Below the pieces are notes generated by a model. It was not told the DNA's origin. It saw nothing but the letters and a program-made list of their open reading frames with translations, and made no database searches. From the NCBI GenBank assembly GCA_016703535.1, contig JADJBV010000001.1, positions 992,001 through 1,056,000 of the forward strand: a DNA stretch of 64,000 nucleotides, in the 5' to 3' direction. The translations under genes were made by a program, and so were the position numbers. Below are positions 16,676 to 25,643 of this stretch, one piece after another. Numbering within the stretch: the first letter of the stretch is position 1; each line of letters opens with the position of its first letter. The stretch comes from Deltaproteobacteria bacterium (lineage in GTDB: Bacteria > Myxococcota > Kuafuiibacteriia > Kuafuiibacteriales > Kuafuiibacteriaceae).

Positions 16676-17083
16676 TCAGGCGAACTGCGGATTGGGGGCG
16701 CCCGAACGATGTTGTCCGGCGCCGAAGGTCAGATAGGTGAGACTACGGGCCCTGCGGAGGGCGTCGAGTCGACGATGGAGCCCGAGGCTGGAGCCGTCTG
16801 GGCGCTGGAGGTCAGGCCCGGGTCTGAGCCGTCCTTGACGAAGGGCCCGAGACTCGAACTCGGCGGCTTCCCCGGGCTCCTCGAGCTCCTGCTTTCGCAG
16901 GGCGGGCAGGGCGTATTGGGCCAACACCTCGCGGTATGGGATGGCCGCGGGCTTTTGGTGGGCGTTGCGGATCGAGGCGGCTTCGGCCTGCTCACCGTGC
17001 TTGAGCTTCTTGACCGTGTCCGCGGCGTGGGCGTTGGTGGTGACCGCCGCCAAGGCGCTGACCATCAAGGCCGTGGCCACCAT
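16676..17083 (-). CDS. Possible small secreted protein (start and 3' half uncertain)
   Basis: The frame gives 135 residues with a credible signal peptide (RRMVATALMVSALAAVTTNAHAAD) and a charged helical segment (AADTVKKLKHGEQAEAASIRNAHQKPAAIPYREVLAQYALPALRKQELEEPGEAAEFES). After that the frame turns Arg/Gly-rich (RALRQGRLRPGPDLQRPDG) and looks unnatural. A neighbouring frame reads FVKDGSDPGLTSSAQTAP.. to a stop at 16729, so either the gene ends differently or there is a frameshift near 16850. No good ribosome binding site is seen. It lies upstream of the ExbB gene on the same strand. The function is unknown and the call is weak. Confidence 0.4.
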   Translation of the reverse strand: MVATALMVSALAAVTTNAHAADTVKKLKHGEQAEAASIRNAHQKPAAIPYREVLAQYALPALRKQELEEPGEAAEFESRALRQGRLRPGPDLQRPDGSSLGLHRRLDALRRARSLTYLTFGAGQHRSGAPNPQFA

Positions 17084-17278
17084 CCGCCGGGAGAGGGCGG
17101 TCCGTCCACGGGCGCCGGGACGCCCGACCAGGGGCGCCACCAACGGCTCGACCAAGCAGGACAGAACCATGACCGAGGCCACTCCTACCGGACCGGGCCG
17201 CGCCGCCCCATCGGTCGATCGGCGGCCAAGGCGGGCGGCAAAGGGCGATGATGGGGGGTGAGCCCGCAGCCCCGGCGT

Positions 17279-17650
17279 CTATTTGAGACGATCATAACAG
17301 TCGACGCCGGCAGGTGCCTCGGTGGCGAACATCGCCCGCTTGGCGCAGGCGAAGTTCTCGGCCTTCTCGGCGAGGTCGTTGAGCTCCTTCGTCGTCAGGG
17401 TCTGGCCCTGGCCCGAGCCGACCTCCTTCAAGAGGTCTTCGAGTTTGCCAAGGTGCTTCTGGAAGTCGGGCGCCGGGTCCTTGCCATAGTTGAAGGCCCG
17501 CTGGATGAGCTCACCCACCGGGCCGCGGAAGCCCTCCCGAATGACCCCGTACATCGCCTGATCTTTGGTCATCGCTTCGACGTTGGACAGGACCCGTTGG
17601 TCCCGGGGGTTGGTGAGGGCCTTGAAGCGGGGGGAATCTTCGATGGGCAT
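17279..17650 (-). CDS. Unknown small cytoplasmic protein
   Basis: A 123-residue protein from an ATG with GGGAG about 6 nt upstream (MPIEDSPRFKALTNPRDQRV). It is mainly helical (LIQRAFNYGKDPAPDFQKHLGKLEDLLKEVG; LTTKELNDLAEKAENFACAKR), with two Cys and no membrane segment. No family is recognised. The composition is normal for the window. It stands alone between the small secreted-protein frame and the propeller lipoprotein, with about 175 bp of non-coding DNA on its 5' side. Confidence 0.65.
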   Translation of the reverse strand: MPIEDSPRFKALTNPRDQRVLSNVEAMTKDQAMYGVIREGFRGPVGELIQRAFNYGKDPAPDFQKHLGKLEDLLKEVGSGQGQTLTTKELNDLAEKAENFACAKRAMFATEAPAGVDCYDRLK

Positions 17651-17824
17651 GGTCGCTCCCCCAGCAGCCACCGCGCCAAAGGGCGCTGTTGGTTGGGTCC
17701 ATCAGTGCCGGCGAGGAATACTGGTGGGTGGTTGTCCTGCCCATGGGACAACGGTTGCCGCGGGGATCCGGAGTGCACTTCCAACGGGGCAGGTGCTGCT
17801 GGATCCTGTGCGCTCCGGCTTCGA

Positions 17825-19741
17825 TCAGGGCGGCGAGAACAGGGCGACGCCGTTTCGGGGGCCCCCCGAGCCGGAGAGGAAATACCGGTAGGTGGAGACG
17901 AAGATCTCCGAGCGATCCGGGGTGAGGCACTGGTCCGAGTAGAAGCCGAAGCTGCCGGCATAAGGCATCTCGGCTCCGGCCAAGGTGAGGCGGACCCAGG
18001 TGTTGACGCCGTCGCGCCGGGCATAACGCAGGTCGCCGTTGGTCGCGTCTTGGTAGGCGATCCGGACCGCGCCCTGGTTGTCGACCACCAAGGCCGAGTC
18101 GGCGCCGAGGAGCAGGCCATCTGGGCCCATGCCCATGCCCAGGCCGACCTCGACGTCTTCGATGGCCAGGGTCTGGAGGTTGGCCGGATCGACGTTCCGG
18201 TAGAGCAAGGCCTGCCGGGAGGCGTTTTGATAGGAGAGGTGCACTTCACCGCCGGGCGTCACGAACAAGGACGGGTAGAGGCCGGTGTCTTCGCCGGTCG
18301 GCACGGGGGCGCCGCTGCCCTCCAGGATGGTGGCCGTCAGGGCGCCGCCGATCAGATCCGGCCCGGCGATCCGCGTCATCCGCAGGTTGCGATCGACCCG
18401 ATCGTAGTAGGCGATCAACGCGTCGCCGTTGGGCAACACCTTGACCTCGGGCCACAGGCCTCGGGCCAGCGGGAGATCGCGGAAGGCCTGGAGGGAACGG
18501 GTGCCTTGGCAGGTCCCGTTGATGCAGGCCTCTCGGTTGGCGCAAGTTGGGTTGCAAGCGCTGGCGGGGCTCGGGACCACACACGCCTGGTTCGAGGCCA
18601 AGCAGACCTCGTCCAAGTTGCAGCGTTCCTCGCAGGGGTAGGCGCTCAGGTCGGTGACCACCAGATCCCGGAAGCGCCAATCGGCGATGGTGGTGGGGGA
18701 GGGGCTGGTGGCCTGGGCCAAACGCAACACCGAAACCCGCTGCCGGTCCTGATCGATCCGGGCGCTCAAGTAGACGATCACCGGCTGTTCGTTGCCGTCC
18801 AAGGCCAGGCTCGAGTAGAGGCCGGTGTCCCCGACGCCCGCGCCGTCCAGCTCGTAGTTGAGCCAGCCGGTGGCGTCTTGCCGCCCGTACTTCAGCGCGC
18901 CCCGGCCGCGGTCTTGGTAGGCCACGTGGGGCCGGCCGCCGCTGTCGACCACCAGATCGGTGTAGAGGCCCACGTCTTCGCCGGGTTCGGACTTGCCGCC
19001 CCGGGGACCGTCGATGGCGCCGCCGATGGTGCTGGTGACCGGGACGCCGTCGATGAACTCCCAGTCGATGCTGCCGTCGGTTTGGGCCAGGCCGAACATC
19101 AAGTCGCCGTAGTCCAGGTTGTAGGCGGCGATCATCGCCGAGGTCCCGTCGTGGGCCATCGACTGGTACAGGCCGATGTCGCCGAGGGGGAGGGGCGGGA
19201 GCTTTTCGCAGGCGCAGCTTTCGCCCAAAAACAGGCACTGGCGGAGGTCCCAGGCGCCGCTGGAGGTCACGCTGACGAACTCCCCGGGCGGGCAGTCCAG
19301 GCCCAAACACTCGGGCGGCAGGTCCAGGCACTGTTCGGTCGGGATGCAGCAGCCCTGGCGATCCGGGCAGCCGCCGTTGCAGGGCACGCCGCAGACGCAG
19401 CCGCCCGAGACGCAGGCCGGCACCAGGTTGGGATCGTCGCAGGTCAGGTCCTGGCACTCCGAGTCTTCTTCACACCGCTCGAACTCGCAGACGTTGCCCT
19501 CGGCCTTTTCCACGCAGATCTGCTCGGCGTTGGGGCAGGGCACGGTGCTCGAGCACTGGTCGATGGAGTAACAGACGCCGATCCCGACGTTGCACTTGTT
19601 CCGATCGGGGCAGTCCGAGTCCATCAAACAACGACCCATCCCTCCGTCGGGGGTCGGGTTTTGGTTCAGGTCATTGGAGTCGTCGCAGGCGACGGCCACC
19701 AAGGCAAAGAGGGGCAGGGTGCTACGCAGCCAGTGGGCCAC
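17825..19741 (-). CDS. Cys-rich lipoprotein with repeated beta-propeller-like blades
   Basis: 638 residues; lipobox VAVAC gives acylated Cys19. Residues 35-190 hold Cys-rich modules of the CxxDSDCxxxxKC type (MDSDCPDRNKCNVGIGVC, EEDSECQDLTCDDPNLVPAC), like the repeats common in myxobacterial surface proteins. From about 190 there are repeated units with the signature GLY.SL..D..G.PH.AYQD (for example VGLYTDLVVDSGGRPHVAYQD and TGLYPSLFVTPGGEVHLSYQN), which probably form a beta-propeller. A second small Cys-rich insert lies near residues 385-430. It is presumably exposed outside the cell; the ligand is unknown. It is divergent from the PilT-type ATPase over 95 bp. Confidence 0.85.
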   Translation of the reverse strand: MAHWLRSTLPLFALVAVACDDSNDLNQNPTPDGGMGRCLMDSDCPDRNKCNVGIGVCYSIDQCSSTVPCPNAEQICVEKAEGNVCEFERCEEDSECQDLTCDDPNLVPACVSGGCVCGVPCNGGCPDRQGCCIPTEQCLDLPPECLGLDCPPGEFVSVTSSGAWDLRQCLFLGESCACEKLPPLPLGDIGLYQSMAHDGTSAMIAAYNLDYGDLMFGLAQTDGSIDWEFIDGVPVTSTIGGAIDGPRGGKSEPGEDVGLYTDLVVDSGGRPHVAYQDRGRGALKYGRQDATGWLNYELDGAGVGDTGLYSSLALDGNEQPVIVYLSARIDQDRQRVSVLRLAQATSPSPTTIADWRFRDLVVTDLSAYPCEERCNLDEVCLASNQACVVPSPASACNPTCANREACINGTCQGTRSLQAFRDLPLARGLWPEVKVLPNGDALIAYYDRVDRNLRMTRIAGPDLIGGALTATILEGSGAPVPTGEDTGLYPSLFVTPGGEVHLSYQNASRQALLYRNVDPANLQTLAIEDVEVGLGMGMGPDGLLLGADSALVVDNQGAVRIAYQDATNGDLRYARRDGVNTWVRLTLAGAEMPYAGSFGFYSDQCLTPDRSEIFVSTYRYFLSGSGGPRNGVALFSPP

Positions 19742-19836
19742 TCAGATGGGGTAGCCGAGGCCGCTCGCCAAGGCAATCGGCCAGAGGGTTGCGCCTTGAC
19801 GGGACCCCGGGGGAGGGCCCCAGAATCCGGATCCGC

Positions 19837-20913
19837 ATGGAACCCAGGATGTTCGACAAGTTCTTGGCCGCCGCCGTCAAAGCCGGGGCGTCGGACATCC
19901 ACATCAAGACCATGGCGCCCCCCACCCTCCGGGTCCACGGGGTGCTGAAGGAAGTGAAGCTGGAGCCGATCACCGACGAGGGGATGGCCGGCCTGGTCAG
20001 CCACATGCTGGACCGCAACGGCATCGACTACGACCTGCGCAAGCTCAAGGAACACGACACCTCCTACTTCGTAGAGGGGGTCGGACGCTTCCGGGTCAAC
20101 ATCCTCAAACAAAAGGGCCACTTTGCGGCCGTGTTGCGGGTGATTCCGCGCAAGATCCCCAGCCTGGACGAGCTCGGGCTGCCGTCGGTGCTCAAAAAAC
20201 TGGCCCACGAAGAGCGGGGCCTGATCTTGGTCACCGGCGTCACCGGCTCGGGCAAGTCGACCACGTTGGCGGCGATGATCAACGAGATCAACGCCGAACA
20301 GCGGAAACACATCGTCACCATCGAGGACCCGATCGAGTTCCTCCACGAGGACAAGTTGGCCCGGATCACCCAACGAGAGGTCGGCGCCGACACCGAGTCC
20401 TTCGCCATGGCCCTCCGGGCCGCGCTGCGCCAGGACCCGGACGTGATCTTGGTCGGCGAGATGCGGGACGCGATCACCATCGACACCGGCCTGAAGGCCG
20501 CCGAAACCGGCCACTTGGTCTTCTCCACGGTCCACACCACCGACGCGGCCAAGACCATCGGCCGGATCATCGACGTCTTCCCTCACGAGGCTCAAAACGC
20601 GGTGCGGATCCGCCTCGCCGAAAACCTCAAGGGCACCATCTCCCAGCGCCTGCTCCGGAAGGCCGACGGCCAAGGCCGGGTGGTGGCCATGGAGATCATG
20701 GTGGTCACCTTGACCGCCGCCGAGTTGATCAAAGATCCCGCCCGGACCCCGGAGATCAAAGACTACATCGAGCGATCCCGAGAGATGTACGGCACCCAGT
20801 CCTTCGATCAACACCTGATCGATCTCTACCAGGCCGGCGTGATCAGCCTCGAGACCGCCCGCCAGGCCGCCACCAACCCGGCCGACTTCGAGCGCGCCCT
20901 CTACGTCAACTGA
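19837..20913 (+). CDS. pilT: PilT/PilU-family type IV pilus retraction ATPase
   Basis: A 358-residue cytoplasmic hexameric ATPase of the GspE/PilT family that powers pilus retraction and twitching. There is an N-terminal PAS-like domain (ASDIHIKTMAPPTLRVHGVL). The ATPase core has Walker A GVTGSGKST (134-142), the Asp box IEDPIEF, Walker B PDVILVGEMRD (201-211) and the His box TGHLVFSTVHTTDA. The C-terminal region after the core (FDQHLIDLYQAGVISLETARQAATNPADF) is PilT-like. PilU is a possible alternative name, because the C-terminal AIRNLIR-type motif is not clear. The ATG at 19837 is preferred; ATG 19849 is also possible. No other pilus gene is in the window. Confidence 0.92.
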   Translation: MEPRMFDKFLAAAVKAGASDIHIKTMAPPTLRVHGVLKEVKLEPITDEGMAGLVSHMLDRNGIDYDLRKLKEHDTSYFVEGVGRFRVNILKQKGHFAAVLRVIPRKIPSLDELGLPSVLKKLAHEERGLILVTGVTGSGKSTTLAAMINEINAEQRKHIVTIEDPIEFLHEDKLARITQREVGADTESFAMALRAALRQDPDVILVGEMRDAITIDTGLKAAETGHLVFSTVHTTDAAKTIGRIIDVFPHEAQNAVRIRLAENLKGTISQRLLRKADGQGRVVAMEIMVVTLTAAELIKDPARTPEIKDYIERSREMYGTQSFDQHLIDLYQAGVISLETARQAATNPADFERALYVN

Positions 20914-20937
20914 GCTTGGCCCCGGGCCCGGCCCGGC

Positions 20938-23900
20938 TCACTGCAGCGTGATCGTCAGGGTGTAGACCCCGTCCCGGATCAAGGCCCCGCTGGTGGGTTG
21001 CCAGGCGTCGACCACCAGGTAGTAGGTGTTGGCGGCGGCCCCAGGGTTCGTATACTGAATAGATTCTGGGTTGCCGTTGTCTTGGCCGGCCAAGCAGGTG
21101 GTCGCCGACTGGGCGCAGTTGCTGATCAGGTAGAGGGCCCCGTCCCAGGTGGTGCTGAGGCTGGCGTCGAGCCGCTGCCCGGGTTGCAGGGTGATCGCAT
21201 AAACCACGTCGGCGCCGGTCTGGCTGAAGCCGGTGCAGCTGCCGCCGCTTTGGGTGGCGCCGTAGTTGGCGGTGTAGCCGGTGGTGGTGCCCCGGAAGGT
21301 GCCGCCGTTGCCGGGCACCACGTAGGCGTCGGCGCAGGTGTCGCCCCGCCGCACCCGGGCCGAAATTTGGCCCGTGCCGGACGCTCCGGCGGCGCCGTCG
21401 ACGATCACGAAGGCGGTGCCGGCCTGCTGAAACACGGGCGCGATCCGTTCGGCGCCGGTGCCGACCTGATCGCTGCCAGCGACGCAGCTGCCTTGGATGT
21501 CGGCGCAGTTGGTGACCAGGTACAACGACCCGTCGAAGGTGTCGGGGGTGAAGCTGAGATCCAGCTGGTCCCCGGCGATCATCGCTCGGCTGTAGACCCG
21601 ATCCGGCCCCGCCGCGGCCCGCCCGGTGCAGCCGCTGGTGTTGGGCGAGTAGTCGTTGGCCTTGCCCGAGGTGGTCAACCACTCGGCGGTGCCGTCGGCC
21701 AAAAGTGGGGCGGCGGTGGCGCAGGTCTCACCGCTGTAACGGGTCACGGTGAGATCGTGGGCGCCGGTGCTGCCGGCCAGCTCGGCGTCGACCACCAAAA
21801 ACGTGGTGCCGTTGGCCCGGGCCACGCTGCGGATCACCTCGGCCTCGCCGCTGATCCCGTCATCGCTGCCGACGCAGTTGGCGTAACCGGCGCATTCGCT
21901 GATCGCGTAGAGCGATCCGTCGTGGGCCGGGAAATCGGCCACCGCTTCGATGACGTCGCCGGCCCCCACCGTCACCGCGTACACCGCGTCGGGGCCCGCG
22001 TTGGCGAAGCCCGTGCAGGTCAAGGGCGGCGCGTAGTCATTGGCCAAGCCGACGGTGGTGGACTGAAAGGCGCCCCCCGGGGCCGGCACCGCGATCGGCA
22101 CCGCGCAGGTCTCGCCGCCGCTGACCGCGGGTGAGACGCCCACGGTCAAGCTGTAGGTCCCCCGGGCGCCGGTGTTGTAGCCATCGACGATCAAGAAGTA
22201 GGTGCCGGCCTGGGTCGCGGTGAAGTCGACCTGCTCCGGGTTGCCGTTGTCTTGGCCGGCCACGCAGGTGGCGCCGACCATGGCGCAGTCCCGCACCAAA
22301 TAGAGGGAGGCGTCCCAGGTGGCGTCCAAGCTGGCCTGGAGCCGTTCGCCGGCGGCCAAGGTGACCTGGTAGGTGACGTCGTTGCCGGTGGCCGGATATC
22401 CGGTGCAGCCGCCGAAGCCCGACGGGATCGGCGTGTATTGGTGGGAGGCGTTCCGGGTGTCGCCGGTGAAGGTGCCGCCGCTGCCGATCATGGTGGCGCC
22501 TTGGCAGAGGTCGTTGCCGATCGGCGCGGCCCCGATGGTCACCGCCAAGCTGTAGGTGCCGCCGCCGCCCCCGAAGCCGTCCACCACCAGGTAATAGTCG
22601 CCGGCGGTCAACACCGTGTAGTCGATCTCCTCGGGGTTGCCGTTGTCTTGCCCGGTCAAACAGCTGGAGGCCACGTCGGCGCAGCCGGTGAGGAGGTAGA
22701 GCACCGTGTCCCAACTGCCGTTGGTGGGTTGCAAGCTGGCTTGCAATCGATCGCCGGCCTGGAGTGACACCCGATAGACCAGCTCGGGCCCGGTCGAGGC
22801 GAAGCCGGTGCAGCTGTTGGTGGTTTGGTAGTCGTTGGCCCCGGTGAGGGTGTTGCCGGTGAAGGTCCCGCTGCCGCCGATCACCAGGGCGTCGTTGCAG
22901 GTGTCACCCAAGGTCACCACGGTGATCGTCGCTTGAGCGGTGGCGGTGCCGCCGGGGCCGACCGCGGTCAGGGTGTAGTTGGTGGTGGTGGGCGGCGAGA
23001 CCATCACTTGGCCGGTGGCGGCTTGGACGCCCAGGCCGTTGTCCAAGGTGACGGTGCTCGCGTTTTGCACCGACCACGACAAGGTGGCCTGTCCGCCGGC
23101 CGGGATCTGGGGCGGGGCCGCGGCGAAGTTGGTGATGGTGGGGGCCCCGGGGGGGCTGACGCTGACCACCACCGTGCCGCTGACCGAACCGCCCGGGCCT
23201 TGGGCCACCAAGGTGTAGGTGGTGGTCTGGCTGGGGCTGACCGTGACGTTGTCGTCGGGGCCGCGGTTGCCGATCCCGTTGTCGATGGTGACCGAGGTGG
23301 CGTTGCTGGTGGTCCAGCTCAAGGTGGTGCTGGCGCCGGCGGTGATGGCCGCCGGTTGGGCCGAAAAGCCGTCGATGATCGGGGGCGGCGGGTTCACCGT
23401 GACCAAGGTGGTGGTGGTGGCGCTGCCGCCGGGGCCCCGGGCGGTCAAGGTGTAGGTGGTGGTTTGGCTGGGCGCGACCTGGATCGATCCGTTGGCGCTG
23501 AGGCTCACGCCCACGCCCTGATCGATGTCGACCGAGTCCGTATTTTGAGTGGACCAGGTGAGGGTGGTGCTGCCGCCGCTGGTGATGGCCGCCGGTTGAG
23601 CGCTGAAGGTGGTGATCACCGGTTGGTTCGGCGCGGCGACGTTGACCGTCACTTGTCGGGTGGCGCTTAGGCCTGCGCCCAAGGAGTAGGCGGTGAGGGT
23701 GTAGGTGGTGGTGACGGCCGGCGAGACCTCCAACATCCCCTTGGCCTCGAGGCGGGCGCCGCTGCCGGGTTGGATCTCGACCTCGTCGGCGTTGTCGGTG
23801 TCCCAGGACAAGGTACTGGCTCCGCCGAGGGCGATGGTGTCGGGGGTGGCGCTGAAGTCGAGGACCGCGGGCGGGCCGCCGCCGGTGACCGTGACCATCA

Positions 23901-24663
23901 CCGAGGCGTTGACCTGTCCGCCGGGCCCCACCGCGGTCAGGGTGTAGTTGGTGGTTTGGCTCGGCGAGACCGTGACCGAACCTTGGGCGGCCTGAGGGCC
24001 GAGGCCGTTGTCGATGCTCACTTGGGTCGCGTTGAGCACCTCCCAAGAGAGGGTGCTGGCGGTGCCGGACTGGACCGTGTCGGGGGAGGCGCGAAAGACC
24101 CGGATCTGAGGTTGGTTGCCGCTTTGGACCGAAACCGTGAGTTCGGTGGGCGCCGAAAGTTGATCCCCGCGGAAGGCGAAGATCCGATAGGTGGTGGTGG
24201 CGGCCGGGGTTACGGTGACCGACCCGCTGGGGCCTTGATCCCCGACCGCCGGCTCGATCGCCACGCCTTCGGCGTCGCTGCTCACCCAACTCAAGACCGA
24301 ACTTTCGCCGTCGCTGATGGAACGAGGGGTGGCCTCGAAGGAGAGGACCCGGGGCCCACTCCTCACCTCCACCGTCACCTCGGCCGAGAGGTCGTCCCGG
24401 CCCGGTATACTCAATATATAGCGGGTGTCGACCAAGGGGCGATCGACCGCTTCACCTTTGGGGAGCTGGAGACCCACTCGAGGTTCGATGCTGATCCCGT
24501 TGTTGCCAGTGGTGTCCCAGATCAGCGTGACCTCGTCGCCCAACTCGATGGTGGTCGGCACCGCGGTGAAACTGTTGATCTTGGCGCCGGCGGCCACCGG
24601 CTCGGGATCACCGCAGGCGGCGAGGGCGAAGGAGCCGAGCAGGAGGGGCAGGGCGCGGCGCAT
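20938..24663 (-). CDS. Giant lipoprotein: seven Ig-like repeats plus five Cys-paired beta domains
   Basis: 1241 residues; lipobox ALAAC. Residues about 27-640 are seven tandem Ig-like units of roughly 85 residues with the pattern F.A.P..I..G...TLSW...NA..V.ID.G.G....G...VSPS.TTTYTLTA.GPGG. Residues about 640-1241 are five units of about 115 residues beginning G(D/E)TC..A and containing ...Y.V.L..GDRL.ASL...WD..LYL...CA....C..GQDNGN and ...T..G.YYLVVDG, resembling pre-peptidase C-terminal/DVUA0089-like domains. It is a surface stalk with binding modules at the tip. It is convergent with the PilT gene (24 bp). Adhesion is a guess. Confidence 0.88.
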   Translation of the reverse strand: MRRALPLLLGSFALAACGDPEPVAAGAKINSFTAVPTTIELGDEVTLIWDTTGNNGISIEPRVGLQLPKGEAVDRPLVDTRYILSIPGRDDLSAEVTVEVRSGPRVLSFEATPRSISDGESSVLSWVSSDAEGVAIEPAVGDQGPSGSVTVTPAATTTYRIFAFRGDQLSAPTELTVSVQSGNQPQIRVFRASPDTVQSGTASTLSWEVLNATQVSIDNGLGPQAAQGSVTVSPSQTTNYTLTAVGPGGQVNASVMVTVTGGGPPAVLDFSATPDTIALGGASTLSWDTDNADEVEIQPGSGARLEAKGMLEVSPAVTTTYTLTAYSLGAGLSATRQVTVNVAAPNQPVITTFSAQPAAITSGGSTTLTWSTQNTDSVDIDQGVGVSLSANGSIQVAPSQTTTYTLTARGPGGSATTTTLVTVNPPPPIIDGFSAQPAAITAGASTTLSWTTSNATSVTIDNGIGNRGPDDNVTVSPSQTTTYTLVAQGPGGSVSGTVVVSVSPPGAPTITNFAAAPPQIPAGGQATLSWSVQNASTVTLDNGLGVQAATGQVMVSPPTTTNYTLTAVGPGGTATAQATITVVTLGDTCNDALVIGGSGTFTGNTLTGANDYQTTNSCTGFASTGPELVYRVSLQAGDRLQASLQPTNGSWDTVLYLLTGCADVASSCLTGQDNGNPEEIDYTVLTAGDYYLVVDGFGGGGGTYSLAVTIGAAPIGNDLCQGATMIGSGGTFTGDTRNASHQYTPIPSGFGGCTGYPATGNDVTYQVTLAAGERLQASLDATWDASLYLVRDCAMVGATCVAGQDNGNPEQVDFTATQAGTYFLIVDGYNTGARGTYSLTVGVSPAVSGGETCAVPIAVPAPGGAFQSTTVGLANDYAPPLTCTGFANAGPDAVYAVTVGAGDVIEAVADFPAHDGSLYAISECAGYANCVGSDDGISGEAEVIRSVARANGTTFLVVDAELAGSTGAHDLTVTRYSGETCATAAPLLADGTAEWLTTSGKANDYSPNTSGCTGRAAAGPDRVYSRAMIAGDQLDLSFTPDTFDGSLYLVTNCADIQGSCVAGSDQVGTGAERIAPVFQQAGTAFVIVDGAAGASGTGQISARVRRGDTCADAYVVPGNGGTFRGTTTGYTANYGATQSGGSCTGFSQTGADVVYAITLQPGQRLDASLSTTWDGALYLISNCAQSATTCLAGQDNGNPESIQYTNPGAAANTYYLVVDAWQPTSGALIRDGVYTLTITLQ

Positions 24664-24756
24664 CCCCCGAGTCTAGCCCGTTTCGGGGCGAAAACAGGAG
24701 TTTGCGGCCGCCCCGTTCGCCGGATAGACCCTCCCCCCCGGTTCCCAATCCAGAAC

Positions 24757-24880
24757 GTGATCGTGGCCGTGGCCGTGGCCGAAACCCCGCTCCCCCCCTG
24801 CGATGCCTTCGTCCCGACGAGGACTTCGGTCGTTCAGGGCCACGGCCACGATCACGATCACGATCACGATCACGGCCACG
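24757..24880. repeat. Imperfect long inverted repeat with GATCAC hexamer repeats
   Basis: The left arm GTGATCGTGGCCGTGGCC (24757-24774) is the exact reverse complement of 24838-24855. The right arm is extended by four tandem GATCAC hexamers and a final GGCCAC. It sits between the FtsE stop and the start of the giant lipoprotein, both on the minus strand. Read as codons, both strands give His/Gly/Asp-rich peptides (GHGHDH), a by-product of the symmetry. It may be an mRNA hairpin ending the FtsE transcript or part of the lipoprotein leader. Confidence 0.6.
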
Positions 24881-24902
24881 AGGAACCCGACTTCGGGGGG
24901 GC

Positions 24903-25565
24903 TTAGCGGCCTTCGAGGACGAGGCCACTTTTGAGGTGGACGACTCGTTTTTGATATCGCTCGATCAGGGCTTGATCGTGGGTGGCGACGACCACGGTGG
25001 TGCCTCGGGCGTTGGCTTCTTCGAGGAGAGTCATGATCTCTCGGGTGATGTCGGCGTCCAGGTTGCCGGTGGGTTCGTCGGCCAGGAGCAAGACTGGATC
25101 GTTGACCAAGGCCCGGGCGATGGCGACCCGTTGTTGTTCACCCCCCGACAGTTTGGGCGGCAAGACGTTGGCTTTGTGGAACAAACCCACGCCCTTCAGG
25201 ACTTGGTAGACGCGTTTTCGGATCTCGCGCTCGGGCAAGCCGACGACGTGGAGCGCGTAGGCCACGTTTTCGTGGACCGTCTGGTTGCCGATCAACTTGA
25301 AGTCCTGGAACACCACCCCGACCTGACGACGCAACAGCGGGATCTGGCTCGGCCGCAAGGTGGCCACGTTGCGACCGTTGACCAGGATCTGACCCCGGGT
25401 GGGCTTTTCGGCGACGAAGAGCAACTTCAGGAGGGTCGACTTGCCGGCCCCGGAAGGACCGGTCAGGAAGACGAACTCGCCCTTTTCGACCTCGATCGAA
25501 ACGTCTTGGAGCGCCGGGCGATCCCCTCGCTCGTACACCTTGGTGACATGGAAGGTTTGGATCAC
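24903..25565 (-). CDS. ftsE: Cell-division ABC ATPase FtsE
   Basis: A 220-residue cytoplasmic ABC ATPase. Walker A GPSGAGKST (36-44), Q-loop VVFQDFKL, signature LSGGEQQRVAIARAL and Walker B VLLLADEPTGNLD are all intact. The sequence around them (VTKVYERGDRPALQDVSIEVEKGEFVFLTG) is typical of FtsE. FtsE works with the membrane protein FtsX to control peptidoglycan hydrolases at the septum. No ftsX gene is next to it in the window: the next gene downstream is the Ig-repeat lipoprotein and the upstream neighbour is divergent. A LolD/MacB-type role is less likely but not excluded. Confidence 0.85.
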   Translation of the reverse strand: MIQTFHVTKVYERGDRPALQDVSIEVEKGEFVFLTGPSGAGKSTLLKLLFVAEKPTRGQILVNGRNVATLRPSQIPLLRRQVGVVFQDFKLIGNQTVHENVAYALHVVGLPEREIRKRVYQVLKGVGLFHKANVLPPKLSGGEQQRVAIARALVNDPVLLLADEPTGNLDADITREIMTLLEEANARGTTVVVATHDQALIERYQKRVVHLKSGLVLEGR

Positions 25566-25643
25566 CTCTGGGGCTCTCGGTGGGCGAATCTAGCCCCAGG
25601 GCGAGGCGCTGGCGAGGGGGCTCCGTGATATAGCACCCGGGTG

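Noticed and set aside
16709..17251. 180-codon plus-strand frame
   Set aside because: Gly/Arg/His-rich shadow composition, no start signal and no domain; the minus-strand frame has a signal peptide.
24673..24879. Short minus-strand frame with a HGHGHDH motif as a metal-binding peptide gene
   Set aside because: The motif arises from the inverted repeat and appears on both strands; no ribosome binding site and the rest of the frame is not protein-like.
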